The translations under genes were made by a program, and so were the position numbers. This document shows, piece after piece, positions 48,061 through 59,572 of a stretch of DNA of 64,000 nt; position 1 is the stretch's first letter, and every line of letters begins with the position of its first letter. The notes below the pieces were generated by a model, which saw only the letters and a list, made by a program, of their open reading frames with translations, did not search any database and was not told the DNA's origin. The stretch comes from Collybiopsis luxurians FD-317 M1 (Eukaryota > Basidiomycota > Agaricomycetes > Agaricales > Omphalotaceae). The stretch covers positions 260,951 through 324,950 of the forward strand of contig KN834777.1 in assembly GCA_000827265.1 (NCBI GenBank), in the 5' to 3' direction.

Positions 48061-49625
48061 GAATCTTGTGCTGCCCTCGACCAAGATGGTTGATAAAACG
48101 GCATGCGACACGCATGAACTGCTGAGCTGACTATTGTATAAAGCTGCACACGAATCAAGACCTGTTTCAAAATTCAAGATTTACAGGCGAAATGACATTG
48201 GAACTAAGAACTATAACACGCACCGGAATAGAAGCAGAAATGATCTTGATGAACCGAATACACCCAGCGGAACTAAGATGACCCTTCAATTACTTTGCAA
48301 GGTCAATGTTAGTGCATCAACAGAATGAATGATAGCGAAATGAACGGCAGATTTTTTTGACGGTGTTCATTCCCAACACTAGTACTACTGAGAAGTTGGG
48401 TGAATAATGAGGGAAAGATCAACCATCGGAATCGGATTAATTCATTGACGTTGAACTGCCTTTGAGTACCGTATGAGCTTCTGATGACTGGGCGGCAAGT
48501 ACTACTACTACTAGGCTGCCGCTGGCCGCTCAGCGAAACTCGAACATGGAGAGCAGATGGAAAGCGTATCAAAACGCGTAACGTCATAGGGCGCCTAGAA
48601 TCGCTCTGAGCGCTTATGAACTTTTGAACTTTGCCGTTGACCACTTGGTTAACCATGTCCCCAGTCTGAATTGTCGCCTGCTACATTCACAACTCATCCT
48701 ATTGACAATTCTCATGCTATATGCCATACAAACCCCTCCATTTCCAGCTTCTGGACCATCTTCGCTCTCACGTTCGTCGTCGTCGTCATCAGCGGCGTCG
48801 CTTGCTATTCACTTTACAGCTGCTACCATTCGGCAATATATCAGCAAGAACTTGAGCTTACCGAGTCTCTTCGTCAATTCCCACAAGATTCAAAACACAC
48901 TATGAAGACTCTCATCTCGAAGAGTAGGGTTCGTTGGGAGAAGTGGGCGAAAGAACGGGGAAGGTCGGAAGACAAGGTATATCCGGACATGAAGCTCCAA
49001 TCTGTGATGCTCGCTGAACTTTAGACTGGTTCAAAGTGCTCAATTATGGACTCCGATATTAACCACTCGGTCCCCAGCTTTGATACCTCTTCAACTATGC
49101 CAGATCTCACTTCTCCACCTCTCGCTGTTACGTACTCGACCAACAGTCCGCGTCTACACCATGCCTCGCCAATAACGCCTCTTCCTAGGGAATATGACAC
49201 CGTCAACCTATCTTCTGCACCAATGTTTTTCAACTCGAATAGTATTCCGTTCTATGTACCCGACACACCGTTGTGCTCTTTTACTGATCCAAAGCTAGCT
49301 CCTGTCGGCGGTTGCTTTGATTCTTACTGAACTGGATTCAATACTCCGTCGGAAGCATCAACCATCGTCTCTGATTCTTCTCGCCAATTTTCTTTGATAT
49401 CGCGTCCACTCCCAGTACCGAAAACGGCAGTCCAGGGCAGCACAATCTGTCCTCATTTCGAGTCGCACACCTCCGCTCGTCTCCTATGTAGCCGTTCTTC
49501 GTCTTTCATCAATCAACGTTGTGATCTATGTCCTTGTGCCGCTTCAACGACTGCTGTTATCATGCCTGCTGCGACTGGTCTCCAGCAGCCAGACAAATAC
49601 TCTGTACACGAGTTCCGTTAACACA
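48061..49625 (+). pseudogene. Duplicated block with a decayed copy of the single-pass membrane protein gene
   Basis: This block matches 53880-55300 at the DNA level, including about 550 bp upstream of the gene. The coding part from about 48653 has 'WTIFALTFVVVVISGVACYS', 'CYHSAIYQQELELTES' and 'SRVRWEKWAKERG', then an intron and 'NHSVPSFDTSSTMPDL', 'VTYSTNSPRLHHASP' and 'KLAPVGGCFDS'. The ATG has lost about 14 nt after ATGTCCCCA, so it shifts to a stop, and 'CFDSY' is followed by TGA where the intact copy reads on. The block breaks off at about 49625, where the MED13 fragment begins. Confidence 0.75.
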
Positions 49626-49699
49626 TGAAAGTGATCATAAACATCTTGAAAGATTTTGATGCAAAATTTGGCTGGAGAGTACTATGGTAAGAGAAGACG

Positions 49700-50600
49700 A
49701 TAGCCCAGACACTCCTTCCTTTCTGTGCCTTCCTAAACCTCTCCCTCTCCTTCCTCTCCCTGGTAACATGGTCAATATATGCAGACACTTCAACTGTAGT
49801 GTGCTGTAGCAAAAACACTGAGCGTGGAATGAGGATTGAAAATGCTGAGGAGGAAGAGGAGGAAATTGTGTTGGGCTTCGAGGGAGCTAAAGTAAGAAGA
49901 TGAATGTCAAGTTCCTTAGATTTTGAAAATAAAACAATTAGACAAAGAAGGTCCAAGAAAGAAAAGACAAAAAGAGGGATGCTCATCCTGACCAGAAGTA
50001 CTCAAATGCTCCATCCAAACTGAAAGAGGAAAACATAACACAATAAACAAAGCACACTCACTTAGACTTGTTATCATTGTCGTAGCCATTGCCGTCATCT
50101 CACCCAGTGCAGGTGTCAGAGATCCGGAAAACAAAGTACACTCATTTAGACTTGTCATAGCCATAACTCTTGTCTTACCCAGGGCAGGTGTCAGAGTAAG
50201 CGCAGTCAATATTCCAGGTGTCAGAGCTCCAGGTGTAGGAGGAGGAACCTCAGCAGGTCCGCCGGGACTCGTCACAGTCGCACCCAGAGACAGAGACAGC
50301 GGAGTGACCAGTGCAAAAACCTTGGAAGTCGTAGGTGCACTTTTAATAGATTAGCATTCAATGTCTCTACATGTAGTAATAGAGGAGGAAGAAGGAATGA
50401 GATACGTTAGGGTTCCATATAGCAACAGCGTCACTGCCGTACCCGCTGTCGGAGCTGAATCCAAAGGGTAGTAGTAAATCCGTCCAAGTGATAAGCGGAT
50501 GAACGGCTGGTCTCGGAAATGATTCCTGCGCAAACTGAATCTGTATGTATACATAGAACAAAGACCTAACCTGCGTCAAAGTGATGGTGATTCATTTTTG
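49700..50600 (-). pseudogene. Partial second copy of MED13 (5' half), with intron retained
   Basis: Minus-strand pieces match MED13 in the parental order. 'QVRSLFYVYIQIQFAQESFP' matches parental 'QVRSLLYVHVQIQLVQESFP', and 'GGPAEVPPPTPGA' matches 'GGPAAVPPPTPGA'. A degraded version of the 213-nt first intron comes next, then 'SAYIDHVTRERKERERFRKA' against 'SAYVDHVAREREKERERLRE'. About 690 bp between the two first blocks are deleted, and a piece around 50080-50200 is tandemly repeated ('ggcaggtgtcagag' and neighbours). The intron shows that the copy arose from DNA and not from mRNA. It is not functional. Confidence 0.85.
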
Positions 50601-52230
50601 CACATGCACGATAGGGAGCTGATATTTTGTGGCATGGTTCTATTCCATAAAATTACTACCAGCACCTTCGATCATATATACTTAAGCCGAACAGCAGTGT
50701 ACATTATTTAATAGTGCTCACAAGGAAGAATTACTGTGCACCCGAAAACTTAAAACTTTAGTCAAAGGGCTGTTCAAATTCAAATTGTACATTGTGCTGA
50801 TCCGAATAAAATACTAGCGGGTGGGCATTACAAGCTAATGTCCCCTTCAATCAGAATAGCACAGGGGATTGACATTTCAGTGGCATTTTGCTCAGAGCAA
50901 GACTACTATCCCATTTCATTCAATTCGACAGTCAGAGGTCACAGGGCCTGAAAATGTCGAAATTTTTTAACCTGTCACACCGAAAAAGGCAAAAATTGCC
51001 ACTCAAAAGGCTGACGCTCTTGTTGACATTCAAATTGTAGATCCGAATATTATACCTGTCGAATGCAAGAATGTATGTAGCAGGTACTCAATGCAAAGGA
51101 CACACCGTATGCCGCCATTGGGTTCTGTAGAGTTGACCTACATACAAGTGCATGGAATGGAATGAAATGCCAAGTTTCCGCTGCAAAGATTTTGTGCCTG
51201 ATCCAAGAGAGGCAACTTTTAAATTGATCTAAAATTTGTAATTTATTTTATTTTGGTTAGTATACGTTATATTTAGTGATCCAGAAAAGCTATGTACATG
51301 CTGAAGGGCACAAGTACTGCCAAGCGCTAGCGTTGGCCACTAATGCATCAGGTATGTCTTGTGGAAATAAGCAATGAAAATGCATGTTTTTGCTTAAAAG
51401 CGGTCTCGCTTTTACATTCTGCAACCCAGCTTAACTTGCTAGCCCAGTATTCCAACCTACTACTTTCCATCCAGTATGTCTGTGGGAAATGTAGGCATGC
51501 TCTTTAACTTTAATTCTGTCAGCCTGATTTTCTCTTAATTTAGGTTTCTGAACTCATTGTCTCAAATGCTGCACAAAGTTCTCTTCTTACTCTCTTTCTT
51601 CGACCTCTTGAGCCTGTTTTTATCCAACATGAGCTAGGATCGATCCAAGGCGGCCAGGTCAATGTTGTCTTTGAGATCCCTGAGTCAGTACTTGGTGACA
51701 GGGTGAGCTATCTTCTGAAACTCAAGTATGATTGGGTTTTTGAGCATGCAAAATAGTACCAAGTTGGAGCTTTCTCTGAAAGTGGTCTTGAAATAATTGA
51801 CAAGACCATATTCACTTATGAGAAGAGCTCTGCGCTAGCTGGCATTGTCCATTTCTAGGACATTGGACTGGCACAGTCCCTCGGGTCAAGTTGAAGCTGC
51901 GTGCATTAACAATTGGTTGAATTACAATGTATTCTTCAGTCCGTAAGGAGAACAGGACCTGGCGTACATATGTTTATAGAAAGAGACTCACTTGCACGGC
52001 AATATATGCGATATGTCTGCTGGTAACTCATCTTGTACCGTTACTCCGGCGAACAGATCTTTTGAGATGTATATGCAAATGAGGCGCCAAAAAAGATGGA
52101 GAAGAAGATGGCGAAGAACACCCACGAAAAGTGTTAATGTGTGTACATTGAATGAAAATATGACTTACAAGATTGAGGAGGCCTCTACGTAACAAAGCTA
52201 GGAAGTCATTAATAGGTTACAGGCGTAAGT
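50601..52230. other. Repeat-derived spacer with one coding-like stretch
   Basis: Mostly AT-rich without genes. The plus strand at about 51544-51700 reads 'FIQHELGSIQGGQVNVVFEI' then 'PESVLGDR' without an ATG, like an isolated exon of an unknown protein. A 66-codon frame at 51992-52192 is basic and unrecognised. Confidence 0.3.
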
Positions 52231-53235
52231 CTTTGGTTCTACTGTATCTGTCAATGAAGGTATCATCGTGGTTGAATTCGATCCTGTTCCGGGCATAGCT
52301 GATGTTGATTTTCATACTCTCATGCACTGAGCAGGTCGTGGTAACCTGCACAGGAGGTGAGAATACAAAATCGAGACAAAATGATCAAGAGACATGTAAC
52401 CAGGAAGGGATAGACATAATCGCTTCGAGGTTTCATCTTCATCAAAACGAGTAAGCTTAATGGCAGCCTTCCTATTAGAGAAAACACTCCAATCTCTGCC
52501 GTTTCGACCACCGTTGATCCCAAGGATATCAAGGTACGTGCTCTTGCCAGTGTACACTGGGTGATGCGTGGATAATGTTCACGTCTTAAACATAATGTAT
52601 CTGATAGAACTACGTGAAAATCGACTCCTGAACTCTGCAGCATATGATGAATTGCGTGGTCTTCACGGCCTGCAATATGCGGAGGAAGATTGAATGAATG
52701 AGCTGGTATCGCGGCCATGATTAGGGGGTTTTCTTCTCCGGTGTCAATGTTAGGTCCATAAATAAATGCTCCTTGTGCAGGGTCCAGCCACGCATCTTTC
52801 TATAATTTACCATATGGTTCATATGAGGATCTTTTCACTCACTCAAAACTCCCATATGAAGGCCTTTATCCTTGAGGAAGCTGCTATTCTGGTCAACCAG
52901 CTGGTAAGTAATTTTTCAGGTTACCATGAGGTCAGATCTGACTCAGAAAAAAAAATAAAGCTGACCCACCAACCGACGAATCAGGTATGTCTTCAGTATT
53001 GGGGATGCACCTTGATAGGCATGATAAAATGGGACAAGATCTATCAATAATTCAAATTCAATTTTGTCTTGCAGCGGGGATAATCAAACCTTTATGAAAA
53101 AAAATCAAGGTAGGGTGGTTTATCGAGCGGGAAAAGGCAAACAAGTTCCACATATTGGGTAAACTACTTTCAAAGTTATACGAAATGTGGAGTTTCGAAC
53201 GGGCAAGTGGTCGTACCGCGAACGAGAAAAGGATT
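52231..53235. other. Spacer with unrecognised open frames
   Basis: Minus-strand frames at 52312-52557 ('GKSTYLDILGINGG') and 52320-52718 overlap in different frames. The first has a GKST word but no complete P-loop domain around it. I call no gene here. Confidence 0.3.
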
Positions 53236-53848
53236 TTAAATCGTGGTACCAATGCTAAACCGAACGGTCAGTGCTCGATGCTGCGCCTTCAAAGAAGTTG
53301 AAGGAATTACTTCTTGTGCTCGCGATCCCTCATATGTTACGGAGAGGAACTCATCTTGGCTCAATTTCAAATTGCCTTGATTGTCGCACACGAAAAGCTT
53401 GACTACGGCAATCTTTTGACTGGAAGTTGGTTCACTTTTCACGCCACGGGAAATATATCCAGCAGAATCAATACCAATACTGTAATCCTGCAAGTGATCC
53501 TGGAGATATGATGGCTCCCGAGGTCCTTCAGTTAAACTGCGTAGGACATATGTATCCCCCCACTTGAATTCACGAAACTTCAAGGAATGAATGTTTGAAA
53601 AGAGAACAATAAGATAACTTACTCACGTCGCTGAGTGTAGCTCGTAACTCCGCCGGAGTCACCACTTCTTTCCCTTCTTCCAGTTCTTCCTCATCTTCTC
53701 CCCCATCCTCAGGATGTGCGTTCTTTCGCCGATGGTGGCATTGGAAAATAGTTTGTTTGCCATGAACAACGTTCATGTCACCACGTATGATATTAAAATG
53801 AGAGTTTACAATGGAAAGACTGTGAGCCTTGTGGAATGCTTGTTGCAT
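53236..53848 (-). CDS. Hypothetical protein with NACHT-family-like leader, no NTPase domain
   Basis: Two exons: 53848-53627 and 53577-53236, with a 49-nt intron. They total 564 nt, giving 187 aa. The start 'NSHFNIIRGDMNVVHGKQTI' resembles the 'DFTINGGTF...GDMN' leader of the gene at 36051. A charged acidic linker (EDGGEDEEELEEGKE) follows. The second exon ('FREFKWGDTYVLRSL', then 'SSQKIAVVKLFV') resembles the segment before the kinase-like domain in some agaricomycete proteins. The protein stops before such a domain could form, so it may be a truncated gene. Its upstream region overlaps the duplicated block shared with 48.0-49.6 kb. Confidence 0.45.
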
Positions 53849-54394
53849 GGTAAAGAAAGCGACAGTCAAGATGAACCTGGGCCACATACATGAACTGCTG
53901 CGCTGACCATCATGCTGTAAAGCATGGGGCAGCACGTGCACCGAGACCAGTTTCCAAACTCAAAATTTACGGACGAAATGACATTGGAACTAGAAACTAT
54001 GACACGCACCAGAATAGAAGTAGACATGATCTCGATTTCAGACAGCCTGTGGAGCTAAGATGGCCGTTCAGCTACTGTGCAAGATCCATGTTAGTGCATC
54101 AACAAAATGGAGAAGTAGCGAAATGAACGGCAGATTCCTGTGGATGCTAATTCTCAACACTGCCTAGGGAAAGATCAACCATACAGAGAAACTAGATCCA
54201 TCCGTGAACGTCAAACTGCCTTCGAGTATCTTATAAACTTGCACTGAGCGGTAATTAATACGCACGAATAGTCCGGCTGTTCAGCAATAGCTGGAACAGT
54301 GGAAAATGGATGAAGTGGATGAAAAGAGCGTATCAAAACGCGTGACGTCATAGCACGCCAGAAATTGGTTTGAGCGCTTACGTTCTTCTGAACT

Positions 54395-55624
54395 TTGTCC
54401 TTGACCATGTCCCCAACGCATTCGACGCACTCTGAATTGTTGCCTTCTACTTCTACGACATTCCCTACCATCAACACTCATACTATCTACCACACAAATC
54501 CCTCTATTTCCAGTGTCTGGACCATCTTCGCTCTCACGTTCATCGTCATCGTCATTACCGGCGTCGTTTGCTATTCACTTTACAGCTGCTACCATTCGGC
54601 AATATATCAGCAAGAGCTTGAGATTACTGATTCTCTTTGTCAATACCCACAAGAATCAAAATCTGCCAGGAAGAATCCCTCAAAGAGTAGGGTTCGATGG
54701 GAGAAATGGGCGAAAGAACGGGGGAGCTCGGAAGAGAAGGTATATACATACTTGTAGCTATGATTTGTGATGCTCGCTGAATCTCAGACTGGCTCAAAGT
54801 GCTCAATCCTAAACTCCGATTTCAATCATTCGCTCGCCAGCTTTGATTCCTCTTCGACTATGCCAGATCTCTCCTGCCCTCCTCTCGCCGTTACCTATTC
54901 GACCAATAGTCCACGAATGCATCATGCCTCGCCAATAGTGCCTCTGCCTAAGGAACATGACCACGTCAAACTATGTCCAACGCCGGTGTTTTTCGACTCG
55001 AACAGTATTCCTTTCTATGTGCCCGACACCCCGTTGCACTCTGTTCTCAATCCAAAGCTAGCTCCTGTCGGCGGCTGCTTTGATTCTCGCCTAACTGAAT
55101 CTAATACTCCGTCGGAAGCCTCAATCGCTGTCTCTGATTCTTCTTTATTACCACACTCACTCCCAGGGCCAGAAACCACAGGCTATCCTCAATTCAAGTC
55201 GCAGACCTCCGCTCGTACCCGCTCCCTGTCTCCCGTCAACCAAACCTGCGATCCATTTTCTCGTTCTATTCAAGCGACTGCTGTCATCAAGCCTGCCGAG
55301 AAGTCGAATCTTTTACCTGACAACGCGGCGACAAGAAAGAAAGGACACTGCGACTCCAAAGCAGATCGCACTCCTTGCAACTCCCCCAGGATTTCCAAAG
55401 GCTCAGGCAGGAAGACTGATTCTAGTACGAAACGGTTACAAACTCATCAACACAAGATACGTTCGCCCAAGCTCGGTTTTTCTGTTATCGGAATATCGCC
55501 CATGTTCAAAGGCAAATCCCGGCAATGCGTAAAGAAGCATTGCCCGTTTCAAGATGTCCAGAATTGGGACAGAGAAGGGGAGACGAAGGAAGAGAGGGTC
55601 CGAGAACTTGATATTTTTGCTTAG
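54395..55624 (+). CDS. Unrecognised single-pass membrane protein with long polar tail, intact copy
   Basis: Two exons: 54395-54739 and 54788-55624, with a 48-nt intron. They total 1,182 nt, giving 393 aa. About 45 polar residues precede one strong membrane helix ('WTIFALTFIVIVITGVVCYS'). A basic amphipathic stretch ('SRVRWEKWAKERG') follows, then about 280 mostly disordered Ser/Pro-rich residues with short ordered motifs ('PPLAVTYSTNSPR', 'NSIPFYVPDTPL', 'KLAPVGGCFDS') and a basic end ('KGKSRQCVKKHC'). There is no cleavable signal, so the tail is probably cytoplasmic if the positive-inside rule holds. A second ATG at 54407 (MSPTHS) could be the true start. I do not recognise the family. The decayed copy at 48.6-49.6 kb keeps the same helix and motifs. 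Confidence 0.6.
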
Positions 55625-56378
55625 TGATACAGTGCGGGTACGATCTGGGATAGCGAAGGTGGGTTCTCAGCGCGAATTAGTAACCAAAACCGTGGCATTG
55701 GCACAATAATTGATTACATTAGATGGGACGCTCGAACACTGTTCATGTACACCCTACGCATATTGTTAACCTTCCTATGATTCATTCGCATTCGTTCGTG
55801 CGGTCGTGACACAAGAGGTGTCACTACACAGTAGTGTAAGGATGTGTGTGTGCTAGATTGTATCTTCATGATGTCGTGAATGTACAACACAGAAAGGTTT
55901 CACAAAACTCATTACGGGAGATCGTCCGCTTGCAGTTGTTCGTCTGATCTGGACCGATAACCACCGTATCTAGGTCCCTCATAATAAAAGGTTATTTTGT
56001 ATGTATGAGGTTGAAACTCCTGAGCAAGCTATGCTTCAGTGTAGGTTCACGTCCGACGTTGCGTGAGTTTTATGCTACCATTCTAGCCTCAGCAATCAAT
56101 CATACCGGATATAGACTGCTTCTGGCCTCGTTCCCTACGTTCGCTAAGTGGGTCTACGAAGTTTTCTCTCTTACTTTGATAAAACTCCAACTTTCCAGTG
56201 CTGAACAAAATTGAGAAATTCAGTGTTCAGATCTGGGATCGTGTCGTGTATCGGCTTTCAATTCAAACTTTTGAATTTATAAATGCTGTGGAACCCTTCG
56301 TTGCTTAATCTTGACCATCTTCACCTCTAATTAATATTGACCTCAAAGCAACTCTAGAGCGTCGCATCTTTGCTTCAG
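55625..56378. other. Intergenic
   Basis: No gene is seen. It separates two genes on the same strand. Confidence 0.4.
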
Positions 56379-57099
56379 ATGTTCAATGGTGCACAGGATT
56401 TTACCATTAGTGGTGGAAACTTCAGTAACGTTGGTCATGATCTAATCATACATGAGGGAGGGCAAATAGGTGTGTACGCAGGCGACCAATACATGAAAAA
56501 CCCCACTGAAATCTATTATTGTAACTGTAGGACTCTTGACTTTGCATCGTCGCACGTCACTTTCAGCATCATACGACGCAGAAGCTCGCTGTCCTCCTCC
56601 CCTTTGCCATCCAAACACTCGCAAAGCGGCCTTGCAGGATTTGGAACACTGGGCGAACTCGACGACAGGGGTAGGTAGTGCAAAGATACTCTGGCTCTAT
56701 GGGGCTGCTGGTGCAGGCAAGACTGCAATCGCTCAGACTTTTGCCCAAATATGCGCTCAGAGTGGAACTCCCATTGGAAGTTTCTTTTTCTGGCATTCAG
56801 ATTCCTCTCGTAACAATCCCCAACGATTGTTCACCACCATCGCCTTGCAAATGGCCATTGCTATACGACCACTACGGGGTATCGTGGATGAAACAGTCAC
56901 CGAGAATCCTTTTGCACCCACATCGTCCATTGAGAATCAATACAAAGTCTTGATTATCCAGCCGCGGTTGAGCTTAAAGGACCAGACTCGATCAGAGCTT
57001 GAGCGTGGAGAAACCGGGAAGAAACGCTCACGATACTCCTCGACTACTTCTGCTCCGAATAAATGGCTACGGACATCTGACGACGGTCACAATTGTTGA
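56379..57099 (+). pseudogene. Truncated NACHT/STAND paralog
   Basis: Exons 56379-56469 and 56531-57099 read through to a stop (219 aa). Exon 1 is 91 nt, exactly as in the intact gene at 36051. The leader 'GAQDFTISGGNFSNVGHDL', the Walker A 'GAAGAGKT' and 'RLFTTIALQMAIAI' are present. The frame ends 'DDGHNC' in the linker just before the Walker B strand, and nothing matching the intact gene follows. It lacks Walker B, sensor and helical parts, so it cannot be a working NTPase. It might still be expressed as a short leader-plus-P-loop protein. Confidence 0.75.
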
Positions 57100-58249
57100 A
57101 AACTCGCATACGCTCGCGACGCCTCAAATGTATGAAACTCTCGCGAGCACCACAAGATTCCCAAATTCGCGAGCTGATACGAGGCAGTACCAGGAGCCGG
57201 AAGGAGCCTAGAGGAGTCGAGGTTAATTAAAGTGCCATAAAAATTATTTTTAATAAATAGCACAAAAATCAACAATGAGTTGCGAGAAAATGCACACTTA
57301 TGTTCGAAAGTACACAACGGAGGCATGGAAGCAAGCAGCACCTTATCAGCCATCAAGTTCTCGAACGCGAACCCTTACTTTTAGCCGCAGCCTTGATCAA
57401 ACACTCGGCTTTGCAAGCCTCTCGCGCCTTAGCTCCGTTGTCGAAGGCTTGGCGTCCTCTTTATCACTTTCGTACAGTTCCGCCGGGAGAGCGTCCCATC
57501 CACGAATGTAATTCTAGTAAGATTTGCGTGAGTTACTCCGTCTGAAGCTAAACAAAGCGACACGTTCCAATATATCTTTAGGAAAAACATACCACCCATG
57601 AGCTTATTATAGAATTGAGATATGAGGAGACATTAGCCTGAGTATATGCTGGGCATGAGAAGAGCGAGGAGCGGCGTGACCCAGCTTCCTCAAGTCAGAG
57701 CCAGAATTGCTGAGGAACAATGTTCTGACGTGTGACGAGGTGGTTGATATCGCGCGAAGAATTCGTACAAGTGTCTCTTATGTAAGGTGCTGATCTGAAA
57801 TGAAGGTTTGACTACAATATAGTGTCATTGAGATATACAATCTAGGTCTTTATGATCATTTCTTGTGACAATCTAGTCAAGAAAGGTCACACAACTTGTC
57901 AAGATGAAGCTATCCTGACCAGCCTCAGAGTCAGTTGTTGCTTCTACAAAAGGTCCTGGAGAGCTGGGAAGATTGATGGCAGTAGCTTGCTCCACCTTGT
58001 GAGCAATGGTTCATCATCATCACTGGGCCTTAAGAGAGTCAGAGAGTAAATGCAGTAAGAAAAGAAACATACTCATAGTTCTTGTTCAATGAGGCAATGA
58101 CTGCAGCTTCAACAGCTGAGATACTGATGAACACATTGATTATGCATAGGGTCCAGCACCTAGCCTTGATGATTGAGGTGCAGTTTCTATGGAAAGGCAT
58201 TAGCTCTGAAAAAAGGAAAAGTTGGCATGTATTGTACAGAAACTGCCAC
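57100..58249. other. Intergenic, unrecognised frames
   Basis: Overlapping frames at 57275-57545 ('KAWRPLYHFRTVPPGERP') are not recognised. The rest shows nothing. Confidence 0.35.
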
Positions 58250-58391
58250 ATCAGGAAAAATAGGGTTGAACCTCAGGAAACCTAAGAAGAATAGTAACCT
58301 CAGGTTACCTGAGGATGGCCTAGGTAAACTAAGTGCTTGAAGTGTCCTATTCTTCTTAGGTTTCCTGAGGTCCAACTCTATTTTTCCTGAT
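58250..58391. repeat. Foldback element, 45-bp arms
   Basis: Arms 58250-58294 and 58347-58391 match in inverted orientation at 43 of 45 bases, with a second short inverted repeat in the loop. A weaker match (agaaactgc) continues outside the arms. It is typical of a small MITE or hairpin element. Confidence 0.8.
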
Positions 58392-59289
58392 GCAGTTTCT
58401 TTTCTTTCTTCTCTTGTAAAGACTTCAATGTAATTGTTTGAGATATTGCTTTATTTTTCTGCTGTACCTCTAGCTGCTCTTCTTCATTGTTCTCGTCTTC
58501 GTCTTCTTCGTCGTTCTCATTCTTGTCACAATTGAATCTTGTCCGTTGTCTTGGTCACTGGAGTTAAAAAAGCTACGAGGGACAGCCCTGGGATCAGGAA
58601 ATGATTTATGAAATAATTTAGTCTTCTGAGAGATCAGTGTAGAAGGGGCAGGGCGTTTGGTGCTTGACATGATGGGGGTATGGAAGGGGGAAGAGTTTGT
58701 TTATCGAAATGCGTAGAAACACATTATGTCATTATTCACGTGACTCTGGACTTGTATGGATTTTGCGAAGTTCGTCGCTCACCTTGTTCGTTTTCCTTCC
58801 AAATATTTATCCTTTCTTCATTCCTCACTCAAGGTGGCCAAACAGAGCTGTCGGTACTGCAACAAATTATTTGGTAGAGGGCTTGCAAAGCATCAGAATA
58901 CTTAACTGTCCATGCGAAGGACAGGTTGTAAATGACCTGGACAGGAATGGAATGGGGCGTCACAGGATTCCATTATATAATTCCAGTCCTCACAAGCCCT
59001 CGCAAGTAATGCAAATTCTTGTGAAGTCCTTGTTTGTAGAGAGAATTTCTCACAAATGCTCATGAAGTGTCAAATGCGGTTCAGAGCTCGTGGCGCTTCA
59101 CGAGCTACGTGCTCTTTTGCTAACATCAGCCTGAGAGAATCAGGTCCCGAATAGCAGTATTCTTGAGCTTTCATCTAGGTACACTTTAAAATCCAAGTCG
59201 AATGAGTAGTCCCTTTGAAACACTTTGCAGTCAAAGTTTATTCTATCAGATGAATTGTGAATGGGAGAGGCAAGAGCTTCTAATAAATT
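58392..59289. other. Intergenic
   Basis: A minus-strand 66-codon frame (58470-58670, basic, 'MSSTKRPAPSTLIS') is unrecognised. No firm gene. Confidence 0.35.
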
Positions 59290-59466
59290 GTTCCTCACCG
59301 TGTCCAGCCATCTATGATTGTAACGCCTTGTCTTCTAAGCGATTCATCTAAATCTTTAAGCCATGGACCTTGCTGAATGGTGCATTGATCGGGTAATGGT
59401 GACCTTCCTATCAAATCGTCGGCAGCATAGCTGTATACAGGTGTAGCAGGTTTGATGCCTTGAATG
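59290..59466 (-). pseudogene. Isolated exon-like stretch of an unknown protein
   Basis: The minus strand reads without stop for about 59 codons, including 'IQGIKPATPVYSYAADDLIG' and 'WLKDLDESLRRQGVTIIDGW', ending at a GTGAGG donor-like site. The composition is clearly protein-like, but no start or partner exon is seen and I do not recognise the family. Confidence 0.35.
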
Positions 59467-59572
59467 CTGTAGAGCCCCCAGTTTCTCCATTCTTTTCATC
59501 GCCAGTCACCTGCGATCAGGATTCAACAGAGCATAGTACAGTATCTAGTCTCCATGGTGTTTGTCCTTCCAA

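Noticed and set aside
49394..49621. 75-codon frame as a separate gene
   Set aside because: It is the continuation of the decayed membrane protein tail in a shifted frame.
52312..52557. GKST word as a possible P-loop NTPase
   Set aside because: The preceding residues do not make a Walker A (GxxxxGK), and no Walker B or other motif follows.
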